NCBI RefSeq assembly: GCF_002288005.1
Contig: NZ_CP016771.1
Coordinates: forward strand, 372,001 to 436,000
DNA length: 64,000 nt
From: Candidatus Nanopelagicus hibericus
GTDB lineage: Bacteria; Actinomycetota; Actinomycetes; Nanopelagicales; Nanopelagicaceae
Direction of reading: 5' to 3'
This document shows, in pieces, positions 8,749-16,382 of this stretch. The notes beneath the pieces are model-generated. The model did not search any database. It was not told where the DNA came from and saw nothing but the letters and a program-made list of their open reading frames with translations. Every line of letters starts with the position of its first letter. The first letter of the stretch is position 1. A program made the translations under genes and the position numbers.

Positions 8749-9513
8749 CTAAAATAAATCCTGCAACCAATCAAAAGCTTCCCCACCTTCATCTAAAGAC
8801 TCTTCCATCTGGTCCTTTACAAACTTATTTATATTTTTTGCCGCAATAAAAGCGGCGCTACTTGCAGCAGCAGCCTTTGTAGCGCCCTGAACGCCAGCTC
8901 CCTTACCTTGTGAGACCTTTTTTAGTACATCAAGGCCATCTTTGGCCCATTTGGCAAACCAGCCAGATCCTTCAGCAGATACTTCAACTAAGGTTTCAAT
9001 CAAATCTTGCAACTCATCTTTCGTAAAGGAATTCTTTAAAACTCCAATTGCCGCAGTTGGATTGGATTTACATAGGTTAAAAATTGGATAAAAACGAGCC
9101 TCAATATGACCATGACTCTCAGCGGCTTCATTCCACAAATCTATTGCAATTTTTTCTTTACCACTAGCAAGGTATGCAAGGGCAACGTTGCTTTTTGAAT
9201 TTGCAACTTGATAGTTGTAGTGATTCATAACGGTACTTTTATCACCTGAACTAACTAACCATAATTTATCAATTCTTGCTTTTTCAGCAGCTATCCAGGT
9301 AATCGCTTTTGGTAGGCACAGTTCATAATCTTTTATAGCGGTTTTTATTTCACCCTCAAGTACGTAATGCCAAAGTATTGTGGCAAGGGAATTTGGTTGA
9401 CCACCGATTGCAGCTTCCCGGAGTAGCCTTAATCCTTCATCTTTCGAGCCAGATTTCAAAAGTTTAAAACCTTGGTCATTTTTGTGATTTTCTGGATTAT
9501 CTAAAAGTTTCAT
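8749..9513 (-). CDS. TPR/Sel1-like repeat protein
   Basis: The 254-residue protein has a good ribosome site (GGGGAG). The first 150 residues contain helical repeats with TPR/Sel1 character (for example GSKDEGLRLLREAAIGGQPN and SGKEKIAIDLWNEAAESHG). The C-terminal part has an Ala-rich segment (about 205-222) and an acidic tail. No export signal is seen, so it is probably cytoplasmic and protein-binding. Partner unknown. Confidence 0.7.
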   Translation of the reverse strand: MKLLDNPENHKNDQGFKLLKSGSKDEGLRLLREAAIGGQPNSLATILWHYVLEGEIKTAIKDYELCLPKAITWIAAEKARIDKLWLVSSGDKSTVMNHYNYQVANSKSNVALAYLASGKEKIAIDLWNEAAESHGHIEARFYPIFNLCKSNPTAAIGVLKNSFTKDELQDLIETLVEVSAEGSGWFAKWAKDGLDVLKKVSQGKGAGVQGATKAAAASSAAFIAAKNINKFVKDQMEESLDEGGEAFDWLQDLF

Positions 9514-9633
9514 GTAGCTCCCCGTATTTTCAGCCTTACCTATATCAAACCCGTTATCAAGGCGTTGCGCAAGGTATAAGTCACAATAAAAGGAAAGTTA
9601 TTGATTTTGTGGGTAAAAAACTAAGTAACTGGA

Positions 9634-10119
9634 CTATTTACCCTTACTGGTTTTACCTTGCGGAGTCTCTTTCTTAGTCGCATAGGCAAATATCGCAAGT
9701 CCAACAACTAAAGCACCGGCGCCTACTCCATAAGAAATAACATCATCGGCTCTATTAGAATCAACAAATACACCAACAAATACCACCGAAATAATCGCAA
9801 CTACCACACCAATTAGCTTTGATTTTAAATCATCTAGATCATCCACCCTAAGCCAGGTGGGCACATCAATCTCCGCATCAATAAATAACTCATATATGCC
9901 ATAACCAATTACTAAAAGTACTGTTCCCAGCAAGATGGCATCAATTGCAGTTAATACATCCACAATTGACTCTTTTAAGGTCAACTCATTTGAGATCGCC
10001 TGCATTACTACCATCACCATCTCAATGGAGCCTTGGGCCATCAAAAGCAGTGCACCTAAAATGGAGGCAAGGGCAGGAACTACTACGGCATACCTGGTCA
10101 CGCTAAGTAATTTATTCAT
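9634..10119 (-). CDS. YqhA/UPF0114-family membrane protein
   Basis: The 161-residue protein has four hydrophobic segments and the family signature around residues 60-100: LLVIGYGIYELFI, then PTWLRVDDLDDLKSKLIG. UPF0114 (YqhA) proteins are conserved inner-membrane proteins of unknown biochemical role. No ribosome site is obvious before ATG 10119, so the message may be leaderless. Confidence 0.85.
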   Translation of the reverse strand: MNKLLSVTRYAVVVPALASILGALLLMAQGSIEMVMVVMQAISNELTLKESIVDVLTAIDAILLGTVLLVIGYGIYELFIDAEIDVPTWLRVDDLDDLKSKLIGVVVAIISVVFVGVFVDSNRADDVISYGVGAGALVVGLAIFAYATKKETPQGKTSKGK

Positions 10120-10225
10120 ATGCTAATTGTAGTAGATGCTTAAGGAGTACCCCGGCACTGGCGGGTGAGAGGTTATTTCAGTGAGTCTGGGCAGAAATGG
10201 AAGAGTTGAGTATGATTACGCAGAT

Positions 10226-10447
10226 ATGATGAAAAAGCGAAAGTTACCTCTGAGCAAGAATTCTAACGTTCTTAGTTTTCTCATTCTATTTACTTTATTG
10301 GCTAGTGGATGTTCAAGTCAGTCACCTGCAGAAGACTCAGATGAATTCAAAATGAACCAGTATTACGACTGTATACAAAGATATATGAATAAAGGTATCT
10401 ATTCATCAACTGAGATTGAAAATATATGTCGTGTGCTTCTTCCTTAG
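10226..10447 (+). CDS. Small lipoprotein
   Basis: The product begins MMKKRKLPL, followed by a hydrophobic segment and a lipobox (LLASGC), giving a mature chain of about 45 residues with two Cys (YYDCIQ, IENICR). An upstream GTG at 10181 in frame has GAGAGG before it and cannot be excluded, but it would give an unusually long n-region. It is the first of three tiny lipoproteins in a row. Confidence 0.6.
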   Translation: MMKKRKLPLSKNSNVLSFLILFTLLASGCSSQSPAEDSDEFKMNQYYDCIQRYMNKGIYSSTEIENICRVLLP

Positions 10448-10521
10448 CCACCAAGGTTAGATCGTTGACTAATTCATGTACTACCTTAGAATTAATCTGT
10501 GAGTAATCGGGTGCTTGACCT

Positions 10522-10710
10522 ATGAAGAAGATAATTGCGATTCTAACTCTTTCGCTACTACTCTCCGCCTGCGGGAAGTCTTCAGAGGAAGAATCAGGTT
10601 CAACTGATTTCGGTACTGATTACCAAAGCTGCGTCACGGAATTATTTGAAGCGCGTTTAGCAGGAGTTCTTGGTGCAACAGACGCCGAGATATACGAAGA
10701 GTGTCGATAG
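10522..10710 (+). CDS. Small lipoprotein
   Basis: The 62-residue product starts MKKIIAILTLSLLLSAC, a textbook lipoprotein signal with Cys17. The mature part is acidic and has two more Cys, one in the context YQSCVTELFEARL. This resembles the preceding lipoprotein, where a Cys also follows a Tyr-rich segment (YYDCIQRYM), so the two may be distant paralogues. No clear ribosome site is seen. Confidence 0.65.
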   Translation: MKKIIAILTLSLLLSACGKSSEEESGSTDFGTDYQSCVTELFEARLAGVLGATDAEIYEECR

Positions 10711-10801
10711 GAATACCCGTAAAAGAAGCCCTAGTTTTTAGAGTTGCTTTCTTAAGCAAATATTTAAAACCCTCTCATAATTAAAATGCTACTATTTTGA
10801 G

Positions 10802-10951
10802 ATGAAAAAATCCTTTATCGTTTTGGCTTTTATGGCAGCCGTCTTACTCTCAGGATGTGGCAAGGAAAAAGGTGGAATGGCATGCGATTGGGTTGAAATT
10901 GACGGTGTAATGAAGGAAATATGCGTTTATAATGAAAACAAGAAAAATTGA
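10802..10951 (+). CDS. Tiny lipoprotein, 49 residues
   Basis: ATG 10802 opens MKKSFIVLAFMAAVLLSGCG, with the lipobox LLSGC. The mature peptide of about 31 residues has two Cys (MACDWVEID, KEICVYNE) that could pair. It is the third consecutive small lipoprotein. Signal peptide quality is the main evidence for a real gene. Confidence 0.6.
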   Translation: MKKSFIVLAFMAAVLLSGCGKEKGGMACDWVEIDGVMKEICVYNENKKN

Positions 10952-10982
10952 CTCTCACGAACTCTGGCTTTAAAATAAAAAG

Positions 10983-11153
10983 ATGAGTAATAGTCAAATA
11001 ATTGGAATCAGAGCCGCTTGTGTTATTTTAGGTTGGGTAATAGGCACTGTGCTCTTTGGTGCCGATGCAATATGGCTTTGGGGTATGAACAGTTATATAT
11101 GGTGCGGATTTGCAGGTGGCTGCATAGGCGTACTACTCACAACACAAAAATAA
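10983..11153 (+). CDS. Short membrane protein, 56 residues
   Basis: ATG 10983 opens a 57-codon frame encoding two hydrophobic segments (about 5-22 and 34-52), rich in Trp, Gly and Cys. It follows the tiny lipoprotein by 31 nt. There is no strong ribosome site. Family unknown. Confidence 0.45.
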   Translation: MSNSQIIGIRAACVILGWVIGTVLFGADAIWLWGMNSYIWCGFAGGCIGVLLTTQK

Positions 11154-11354
11154 GGGTTAATTAAGAGTCAACGCAAGTAGTGGTTTGAGCACTGCTCTTT
11201 AAACGGGAAACCGCATAACTCAGCAGGTTTTACCCAAAAGAGGATTGAGAGGCAGTCAAACCTTTTTTGCACCTCTTGAATTCAACTGAAGCGGAGCGTA
11301 TGGTTCCAGTGAGTAGTCAAGATCTGATTATTCACTTGAAGAGAGAGACTAGAT

Positions 11355-11507
11355 ATGAAATGGAGATGCACAGAGTGTAGTCCGATGAAATTCACTGGGG
11401 TACTAAGATGTCCTCATGGTTACTTTTTTACCACATATATAGATAAAGTCCTCGAAGCGACAGCCCAACGCTTAATTGACGAAGCAGAAGGCAAGAAAAA
11501 AAACTGA
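11355..11507 (+). CDS. Short Cys-rich protein, 50 residues
   Basis: ATG 11355 gives a small protein beginning MKWRCTECSPMKF, with CxxC and a later CPHG, a possible small zinc-binding knuckle, followed by an amphipathic basic helix (LEATAQRLIDEAEGKKK). The ribosome site is weak (GAGAGAG). The Cys/His pattern and helix suggest a real product but the call is tentative. Confidence 0.4.
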   Translation: MKWRCTECSPMKFTGVLRCPHGYFFTTYIDKVLEATAQRLIDEAEGKKKN

Positions 11508-11595
11508 CTGATCTCGCTAAGGTTACGTGCCAATCTTTAATCACTCTCACACTTGGCCTTAGCAACTTAATTCCAAATAATACCGCCCTTGTCAC

Positions 11596-11617
11596 TGTCA
11601 GTGATTAGGGCAGTATT
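11596..11617 (+). promoter_or_regulatory. RecA-NDp/PafBC-like damage promoter before alkA-type gene
   Basis: TGTCAGTG (11596-11603), 8 nt, then AGTATT (11612-11617) as the -10-like hexamer; ATG 11623 lies 5 nt further. The layout matches the mycobacterial RecA-independent damage promoter (TTGTCRGTG-N8-TANNNT), although the hexamer is imperfect. A base-excision repair gene follows, which fits. Confidence 0.6.
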
Positions 11618-11622
11618 ACCCC

Positions 11623-11640
11623 ATGAGTGAAAAAGCATGA
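11623..11640 (+). CDS. Five-codon leader ORF coupled to alkA-type gene
   Basis: The frame reads MSEKA and its TGA overlaps the ATG of the glycosylase gene (ATGA, 11637-11640). It starts 5 nt after the -10-like hexamer, so it could be the leaderless entry point for ribosomes, with the glycosylase translated by re-initiation. This is inferred from spacing only. Confidence 0.35.
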   Translation: MSEKA

Positions 11641-12254
11641 GCAAAGAATTACAAATGAAGCAGATCATAAAACAGCTGCTCAAAACAGATCCTGCTTTTA
11701 AAGCGGTGGTCAAGGACTCACCCCTTTGTGATATCGGCTTATCAAAGCCTAAGTACTCCCACTTTGAAACCTTAACCCACTCAATTATCTCCCAGATGAT
11801 CGCCACCAAAGCAGCTGCCACCATTAGTAATAGGTTAATTACCACCTGTAATAACAAGGTAGAGGCGAAGGTAATATTAAAACTTGGGCATAAAAAACTC
11901 CAAGCAGTTGGCTTATCAAATGCCAAGACATCTGCCATATTAGATCTAGCTGATCTCACCCAATCTAACGCCTTAAGCTTTGATCGGTTTAGTAAATTAT
12001 CAAATGCAGAGATAGAAAAAGAGCTAATCCAGGTGAAGGGCATTGGCAGTTGGACTGCGCAGATGTTTTTAATCTTTCATCTTGGCAGATTAGATATCTG
12101 GCCCATCTTAGATCTTGGGGTTAGGCGTGGCTGGATGAGAATCCACAAGCTGCGCAGTGAGATCACCCCTGAGAAGCTAGCAACTCAGGGGCACAAGTTT
12201 GCTGGCTATGAAAGTGTGGTGGCTTGGTACTGCTGGAGGGTGGTGGATGGGTAG
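11637..12254 (+). CDS. DNA-3-methyladenine glycosylase II (AlkA type, HhH-GPD)
   Basis: The 205-residue protein is an HhH-GPD superfamily base-excision enzyme. The helix-hairpin-helix is visible (VKGIGSWTAQMFLIFHLG, about residues 128-145), followed by the catalytic Asp region (IWPILDLGVRRGW). It lacks the iron-sulfur Cys cluster of endonuclease III, and the SWTAQ sequence is typical of AlkA and related glycosylases that remove alkylated purines. It is shorter than E. coli AlkA (about 282) because the N-terminal TBP-like domain is absent. The damage-type promoter upstream supports a repair role. Confidence 0.88.
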   Translation: MSKELQMKQIIKQLLKTDPAFKAVVKDSPLCDIGLSKPKYSHFETLTHSIISQMIATKAAATISNRLITTCNNKVEAKVILKLGHKKLQAVGLSNAKTSAILDLADLTQSNALSFDRFSKLSNAEIEKELIQVKGIGSWTAQMFLIFHLGRLDIWPILDLGVRRGWMRIHKLRSEITPEKLATQGHKFAGYESVVAWYCWRVVDG

Positions 12255-12384
12255 CTGTTCCTATGAAAATGGCATCCCTGCCACCATCAAAGCAATAAAG
12301 AGTGAGTTAAAAGAGGGAGAGGGAGATAAACCAAAGCTGGTGTTGCCGCCGCAGGTTAAGGGGATTGAAAATAAAAGTGACTAA
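12247..12384 (+). CDS. Small hypothetical protein overlapping glycosylase end
   Basis: ATG 12247 overlaps the last codons of the glycosylase gene in another frame and gives a 45-residue charged product (ending VLPPQVKGIENKSD). The overlap would permit translational coupling. No family is seen and the support is weak. Confidence 0.3.
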   Translation: MGSCSYENGIPATIKAIKSELKEGEGDKPKLVLPPQVKGIENKSD

Positions 12385-12435
12385 CACCAATTACGCTCAA
12401 GAATCAATTATTAAAAGTGACTAGAATTTCACTGT

Positions 12436-13230
12436 ATGTATTGTGAACAATGTGGTAGCAATCTCGGCTCGCAAGCCAAATTCTGTTCTGCATGCGGTCA
12501 AATAGTTAGCACGGCATCAGATCTTCAAAATAAGTCCTCAATCCCAGAAGATAATGAAAAATTAAGCAAAGCTCCCGACTGGTATCGAAACGCTATTGGT
12601 TCAGATGAGAAAGCTAAAGCAAAATATAAAAAAGCACTTGAGGATGAGTTAAATAAATATCCAGAGCTTGATAGGGAACAGGTTATAAAGGAATCTGAGC
12701 AAGATTATGTTGATCTGCAATGGGATTACTTCAAGAAGTTATCGATACGAATTGGAATTGGCATTTTAGTTTTGATCATAGGCTCGGTTATTTACTTCTT
12801 GAATCCAGGACTTGGTAAAAATTCAGAAAATAGTAATCAATCACTTACTCAACAAGAGGTTAATGATCAACCTAAAGAGGTGAGTGCAAACTATGTTTGT
12901 CAAAATATTGGAGATATTGTAATTTCTTACCAAAACTTCATCACTAAGTGGCGTAATGTCAATAACAACATGACACTCAGTGATCTCAATGAGTATTCAG
13001 ATCAAGCATCAAATGACTTAAGAGGAATTGCCGACGAGATATCTACCAAAGGTATTACATGGGATTCAGGCGCAGTGGTATCTGCGCTGATTATTAATAC
13101 AGCTGATTACATAGAAGAGTTAGCTGCCTATACAAATAGAGGATTTTTCGCACCTGGCCGATATGTGAATGTAATTCTTAGTGATATCGACATCTCTGCT
13201 GGGGCGGTACTGAGCAGTGCTTGTGAATAG
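12436..13230 (+). CDS. Zinc-ribbon membrane protein
   Basis: The 264-residue protein opens with a zinc ribbon (MYCEQCGSN, then KFCSACGQ: two CxxC knuckles in the first 26 residues). A Lys/Glu-rich linker (about 35-95) leads to one transmembrane segment (about 101-121, IRIGIGILVLIIGSVIYFL) and an extracytoplasmic domain of about 140 residues with two Cys. Proteins with an N-terminal zinc ribbon and single membrane segment are common in Gram-positives, and most have no known function. Confidence 0.75.
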   Translation: MYCEQCGSNLGSQAKFCSACGQIVSTASDLQNKSSIPEDNEKLSKAPDWYRNAIGSDEKAKAKYKKALEDELNKYPELDREQVIKESEQDYVDLQWDYFKKLSIRIGIGILVLIIGSVIYFLNPGLGKNSENSNQSLTQQEVNDQPKEVSANYVCQNIGDIVISYQNFITKWRNVNNNMTLSDLNEYSDQASNDLRGIADEISTKGITWDSGAVVSALIINTADYIEELAAYTNRGFFAPGRYVNVILSDIDISAGAVLSSACE

Positions 13231-13267
13231 ATTTATCAAGTAAGTAAAACAGGGAAGGAATCAGATA

Positions 13268-13756
13268 ATGACTAGCAAAATTCAAACTCAACTTGTTGGC
13301 GCAGCTGGTGAACATTTAGTTTTATCTCGATTACTGAAACTTGGAATTCTTGCAGCACAAGCACCACAAGGGACACGTAAAGCGGACATCATTGTTCATC
13401 CACTTGATGGAGGCACACCTTGGTTAATCCAAGTTAAATCTCGACTTAAAGGTGCAAAGGATGGTGGGTGGAAATTAGATGACAAGCACATGACAGAAAC
13501 TTCGGCCAACTTAATGTATTGCTTTGTTGACTTACAGTCCGTTCCTGAAAGAGTCTATGTGGTACCAGCGAAGAAAGTTGCTCAGGTTTTGATCGAGGCA
13601 GACAAAGCATGGATGAAAAAACCTATGCGAGACGGCACCAAGCGGACTAATAACATGTGGCGAATGATTAAACCAAAGTTTTTAGTAAACATTAAGGCTG
13701 CTCCTGATGGCTGGATGAAGAAATATCTTGAAAATTGGGATCAACTACAAAAGTAA
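13268..13756 (+). CDS. PD-(D/E)XK nuclease-like protein
   Basis: The 162-residue protein has a good ribosome site (GGGAAGGAATC). It shows the pattern of a PD-(D/E)XK nuclease fold: GEHLVLSRLLKLG (helix with Glu), RKADIIV (Asp on a strand) and WLIQVKSR, where Gln-x-Lys stands in place of the usual Glu-x-Lys. The same layout occurs in proteins of unknown role (DUF4365-like) and Holliday-junction resolvase relatives. Whether it still cuts DNA is uncertain. Confidence 0.6.
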   Translation: MTSKIQTQLVGAAGEHLVLSRLLKLGILAAQAPQGTRKADIIVHPLDGGTPWLIQVKSRLKGAKDGGWKLDDKHMTETSANLMYCFVDLQSVPERVYVVPAKKVAQVLIEADKAWMKKPMRDGTKRTNNMWRMIKPKFLVNIKAAPDGWMKKYLENWDQLQK

Positions 13757-13767
13757 TTTAAGTCTTT

Positions 13768-13974
13768 CTAGATCCACCCTTTCCAAGTCCCAATATGTTT
13801 CTCCCACTTCATTTGTAGATCTTTAGTACCGCCATAATTTCTAAAGTTGATGATCTCAACCTCATATCCGCATTTGCAATGCGCCATACAAATAACTACC
13901 CCTTCAACCTCTGGATAGGTAAGTGAGAATTGATGTTTTCCATGTGATATTCCGGTAAGGATTATTGATCCCAT
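13768..13974 (-). CDS. Small Cys/His-containing protein
   Basis: The 68-residue product is supported by an excellent ribosome site (GCAGGAGG, about 6 nt before ATG 13974). It contains CMAHCKCGYEVEI, a compact Cys/His cluster that could bind metal. No family is recognised. It is convergent with the nuclease-like gene. Confidence 0.6.
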   Translation of the reverse strand: MGSIILTGISHGKHQFSLTYPEVEGVVICMAHCKCGYEVEIINFRNYGGTKDLQMKWEKHIGTWKGWI

Positions 13975-14124
13975 TATTAACCTCCTGCTTCATCTGATGG
14001 TGTCTTTCATCATCAGCAGGTCCTCCTTTAGAACCACCGTGCGTAGTTAGGCGCGGTTGGTACTAAGCAAGCTAAAGGGCTTAACGCTTAGTTCTTGACC
14101 TATGAAAAGTATAGGGCTGGTGAC

Positions 14125-14146
14125 TGTCAGTGATAACCGGCACAAT
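14125..14146 (+). promoter_or_regulatory. RecA-NDp/PafBC-like promoter of defence cluster
   Basis: TGTCAGTG (14125-14132), 8 nt, then CACAAT (14141-14146). ATG 14153 follows 6 nt later, almost the same geometry as at 11596-11623. It would make the DGQHR/HNH/methyltransferase run DNA-damage inducible. Confidence 0.55.
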
Positions 14147-14152
14147 AGGCCT

Positions 14153-14239
14153 ATGAGAGAGTACTTAGAAAATTTAGCAGAAAACAACCAAACCGGATCT
14201 TCAAGTGCTGTGAATGAAATTCAAGAAATGAGAAATTGA
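14153..14239 (+). CDS. Short leader ORF before DGQHR gene
   Basis: A 28-residue frame (starting MREYLENLAEN) begins 6 nt after the -10-like hexamer and ends 1 nt before the ATG of the DGQHR gene. An in-frame upstream ATG at 14102 lies before the promoter and is less likely. It could be a small regulatory peptide or a leaderless landing site for coupled translation. Confidence 0.35.
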   Translation: MREYLENLAENNQTGSSSAVNEIQEMRN

Positions 14240-14240
14240 A

Positions 14241-15788
14241 ATGAGCAAATTAAGTTTGATTTGTCAGAAGTACACAATAGAAAAAGGTGGTAAATCGTAT
14301 TCCTACTATTTGGGAGCAGGAGAAGCGTCAAGCTTAGAAAAAGTTGCCGTGGCACCAAGTTTTCAAGTTCAAACACCTCACCGGGAAATCGTTGATGAAA
14401 TACTGAAACCACCTTCCACTCATTGGCAAAGGCCTTTAGATCAAGAGAAAGCAGATCAAATAACCTTAAGATTTGAAGATGACCAGGAAATAATGCCGAA
14501 TCCAATTTTACTAGCGGTTAATCCTGACTCAAAAATTCAAGTACAACAATTTGTTACACCTGGCGGCGCAACAACATCTTTATATGAAGTGATTATTGAT
14601 ATACCTGAAAGTAGTACCAATCTGAGACCACTGTGGATTATTGACGGTCAGCACCGACTTGCAGGATTAGCAAAGACGAGAAAAGGAACAAATATCTTGC
14701 CATTTGTTCTTTTATATAGCGAGACAGGGTCTTATAGATCAGAGATACTTGCAAAAATTTTCGCTCAGGTTACAACACAAGCAACAGCTCTAGAATCCGT
14801 TCACAAAGCTTGGATGCAATTTGTTTTTGAATTAGAACCGTTTAAGAAAGACAGTCCTGATTGGCGAGCAATGCGAACAACGGCGTTGTTGTGTCAAGCA
14901 CAGGCATACAATGGAAATACAAATCCATTTCACAATAGGATTGGATTTAATCCCAATCTTTGGGCAGACGATCCAGTACAAGGCGGATTTGCATTTGATG
15001 CTGAGGAATTGTATAAACTGATAAAGAAAAGTTTCTATGCAGCTGCAGGAAGTGATTCTTCAAATTTAAGTGAAGAAATAGTTGCAGAATCAATTGGATC
15101 CGCAGTTTATGCGCTGTCGAAAATACACAGCACGAATAAAAACTCGTCAGCATTTTTCGGTGACGGAAAGTCTCAGCAAAAATATTTTAAAGAAGGTTTT
15201 ATAGCAGGGGTTTGTGCCTACTTAATCACAAATAAAGTGCCAAAAGATTGGGAAATGGTTCTAAAAGATCTTAATTTCGCCGAAACGGATTGGGATGTTG
15301 AATCTTGGGTTGTAACTACAAGTGGTGCAGCAGGTAATGCGAGTAAGAAAATTGCTTTTGATTGTTTCAGAGAAGTATTTAGTACCAAGGCTATCCCTAA
15401 CGGAGCAAAAAATTTAGTTCAATATTTGAAGGGCGATGGTGGTTTTATAGTTCTTGAAACTTGGGAAGTTGATGCGATGGAAAATAAAATTGCAAAGTCG
15501 CATAATCAGTATCAAATTCCAGTACAGGGTTCAAGTCAAATTTCACAATCCATAGCCAAGAATGCAAGATTCATAAAGATTACTTCTCCTTGCAAGAATA
15601 TAGGTTCAATTGAAATTAGAAATAAGAAAGCCCCTTACGATGCATCATATTTCTTGGATAAATTCAAAAAAGGTCGATTGATTAGAGATGCAGAACTAGA
15701 GAAACGAAAAGATTCGATTGACCTAGAACTTAAATTTGATCTTTATGGAGGCTTAAGTTACCTAAAGACATTAACATTAAAATTTTAA
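14241..15788 (+). CDS. DGQHR-domain protein (DndB-like)
   Basis: The 515-residue protein has the hallmark IDGQHRLAGLA at about residues 132-142, preceded by a ParB/DndB-like segment (RPLDQEKADQITLRF and NPILLAVN). DGQHR proteins are found with DNA phosphorothioation (Dnd), 7-deazaguanine modification (Dpd) and other defence loci, where DndB acts as a transcriptional regulator. No Dnd or Dpd enzymes are seen here; instead an HNH nuclease and a cytosine methyltransferase follow, with short spacers. Codon use is AT-rich. Its role here, regulator or effector, is unknown. Confidence 0.85.
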   Translation: MSKLSLICQKYTIEKGGKSYSYYLGAGEASSLEKVAVAPSFQVQTPHREIVDEILKPPSTHWQRPLDQEKADQITLRFEDDQEIMPNPILLAVNPDSKIQVQQFVTPGGATTSLYEVIIDIPESSTNLRPLWIIDGQHRLAGLAKTRKGTNILPFVLLYSETGSYRSEILAKIFAQVTTQATALESVHKAWMQFVFELEPFKKDSPDWRAMRTTALLCQAQAYNGNTNPFHNRIGFNPNLWADDPVQGGFAFDAEELYKLIKKSFYAAAGSDSSNLSEEIVAESIGSAVYALSKIHSTNKNSSAFFGDGKSQQKYFKEGFIAGVCAYLITNKVPKDWEMVLKDLNFAETDWDVESWVVTTSGAAGNASKKIAFDCFREVFSTKAIPNGAKNLVQYLKGDGGFIVLETWEVDAMENKIAKSHNQYQIPVQGSSQISQSIAKNARFIKITSPCKNIGSIEIRNKKAPYDASYFLDKFKKGRLIRDAELEKRKDSIDLELKFDLYGGLSYLKTLTLKF

Positions 15789-15806
15789 TAATTTATAGTA
15801 TTTCAA

Positions 15807-16343
15807 ATGTTTGAAATTGGTGTTTTAGAAAAGAGATTTGAATACTCTTACCGGTATCTTAAATTTTTTGATGATTCTAATGACAAGAGTTGGATCGATA
15901 GTTTCTTAGAATTAGAATCAAATGAACAGTGGGGTTTACCAGAGTTATTAGTTTTGTTACACCCAAAATGGTATAAACAACTAGATATAAGTCTAGCAAG
16001 TAATGATCCACGTGGCCCAAAATCCTTTTCGTCTGGTCCAGTTGCTCAACCATGTGCTTCTGAAAAGTACTGGGGTTACAAGTGCCCAGTTAGCAATGCA
16101 ATCATTCATACCGATCACATTTTCCCATGGAGTAGGGGAGGAGCTACGCACTTTCAAAATGCAACATATCTTTGCGATGAGCACAACATAATGAAATTTA
16201 CTGATATACATACGATGCCTTGGGAGATATTGTTTGAACATAACAAGTGGGTGAGAAATTCATTAGAAATTTTGATAGCGTGCGCAAGGACTAAGTCAGA
16301 ATTAAAGTTTTATTTCCCAGAAACTCAACTCAAAAGTAAGTAA
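15807..16343 (+). CDS. HNH endonuclease
   Basis: The 178-residue protein carries an HNH motif in its centre: a Cys pair (YWGYKCPVSN region), TDHIFPWSRGG (about residues 102-112, metal and catalytic His), then NATYLCDEHNIMK with the Asn and second His. Isolated HNH proteins of this size serve as restriction endonucleases, often next to a cognate methyltransferase. It is 18 nt downstream of the DGQHR gene and 39 nt upstream of the cytosine methyltransferase, so it could be the restriction enzyme of the pair. Confidence 0.85.
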   Translation: MFEIGVLEKRFEYSYRYLKFFDDSNDKSWIDSFLELESNEQWGLPELLVLLHPKWYKQLDISLASNDPRGPKSFSSGPVAQPCASEKYWGYKCPVSNAIIHTDHIFPWSRGGATHFQNATYLCDEHNIMKFTDIHTMPWEILFEHNKWVRNSLEILIACARTKSELKFYFPETQLKSK

Positions 16344-16382
16344 TTTCAAATGATTGACAGGCTAGTCCTGTAGGTTAGTGCA

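Noticed and set aside
11160-11354. Non-coding stretch with several short repeats, examined as a possible small RNA or tRNA-like element
   Set aside because: No consistent secondary structure, no terminator and no known RNA motif could be read.
13984-14092. Bulged hairpin (CTGATG/CATCAG) and a looser repeat (ACTAAGC/GCTTAGT) left of the defence cluster
   Set aside because: Considered as an attachment site or terminator, but there is no T-run, no matching copy at the other end of the cluster and no integrase.
10514-14106. 13-base identity CTTGACCTATGAA at 10514 and 14094, in both cases spanning an ATG
   Set aside because: No consistent -10 element can be placed relative to TTGACC at either site, and a 13-base match over this distance can arise by chance.
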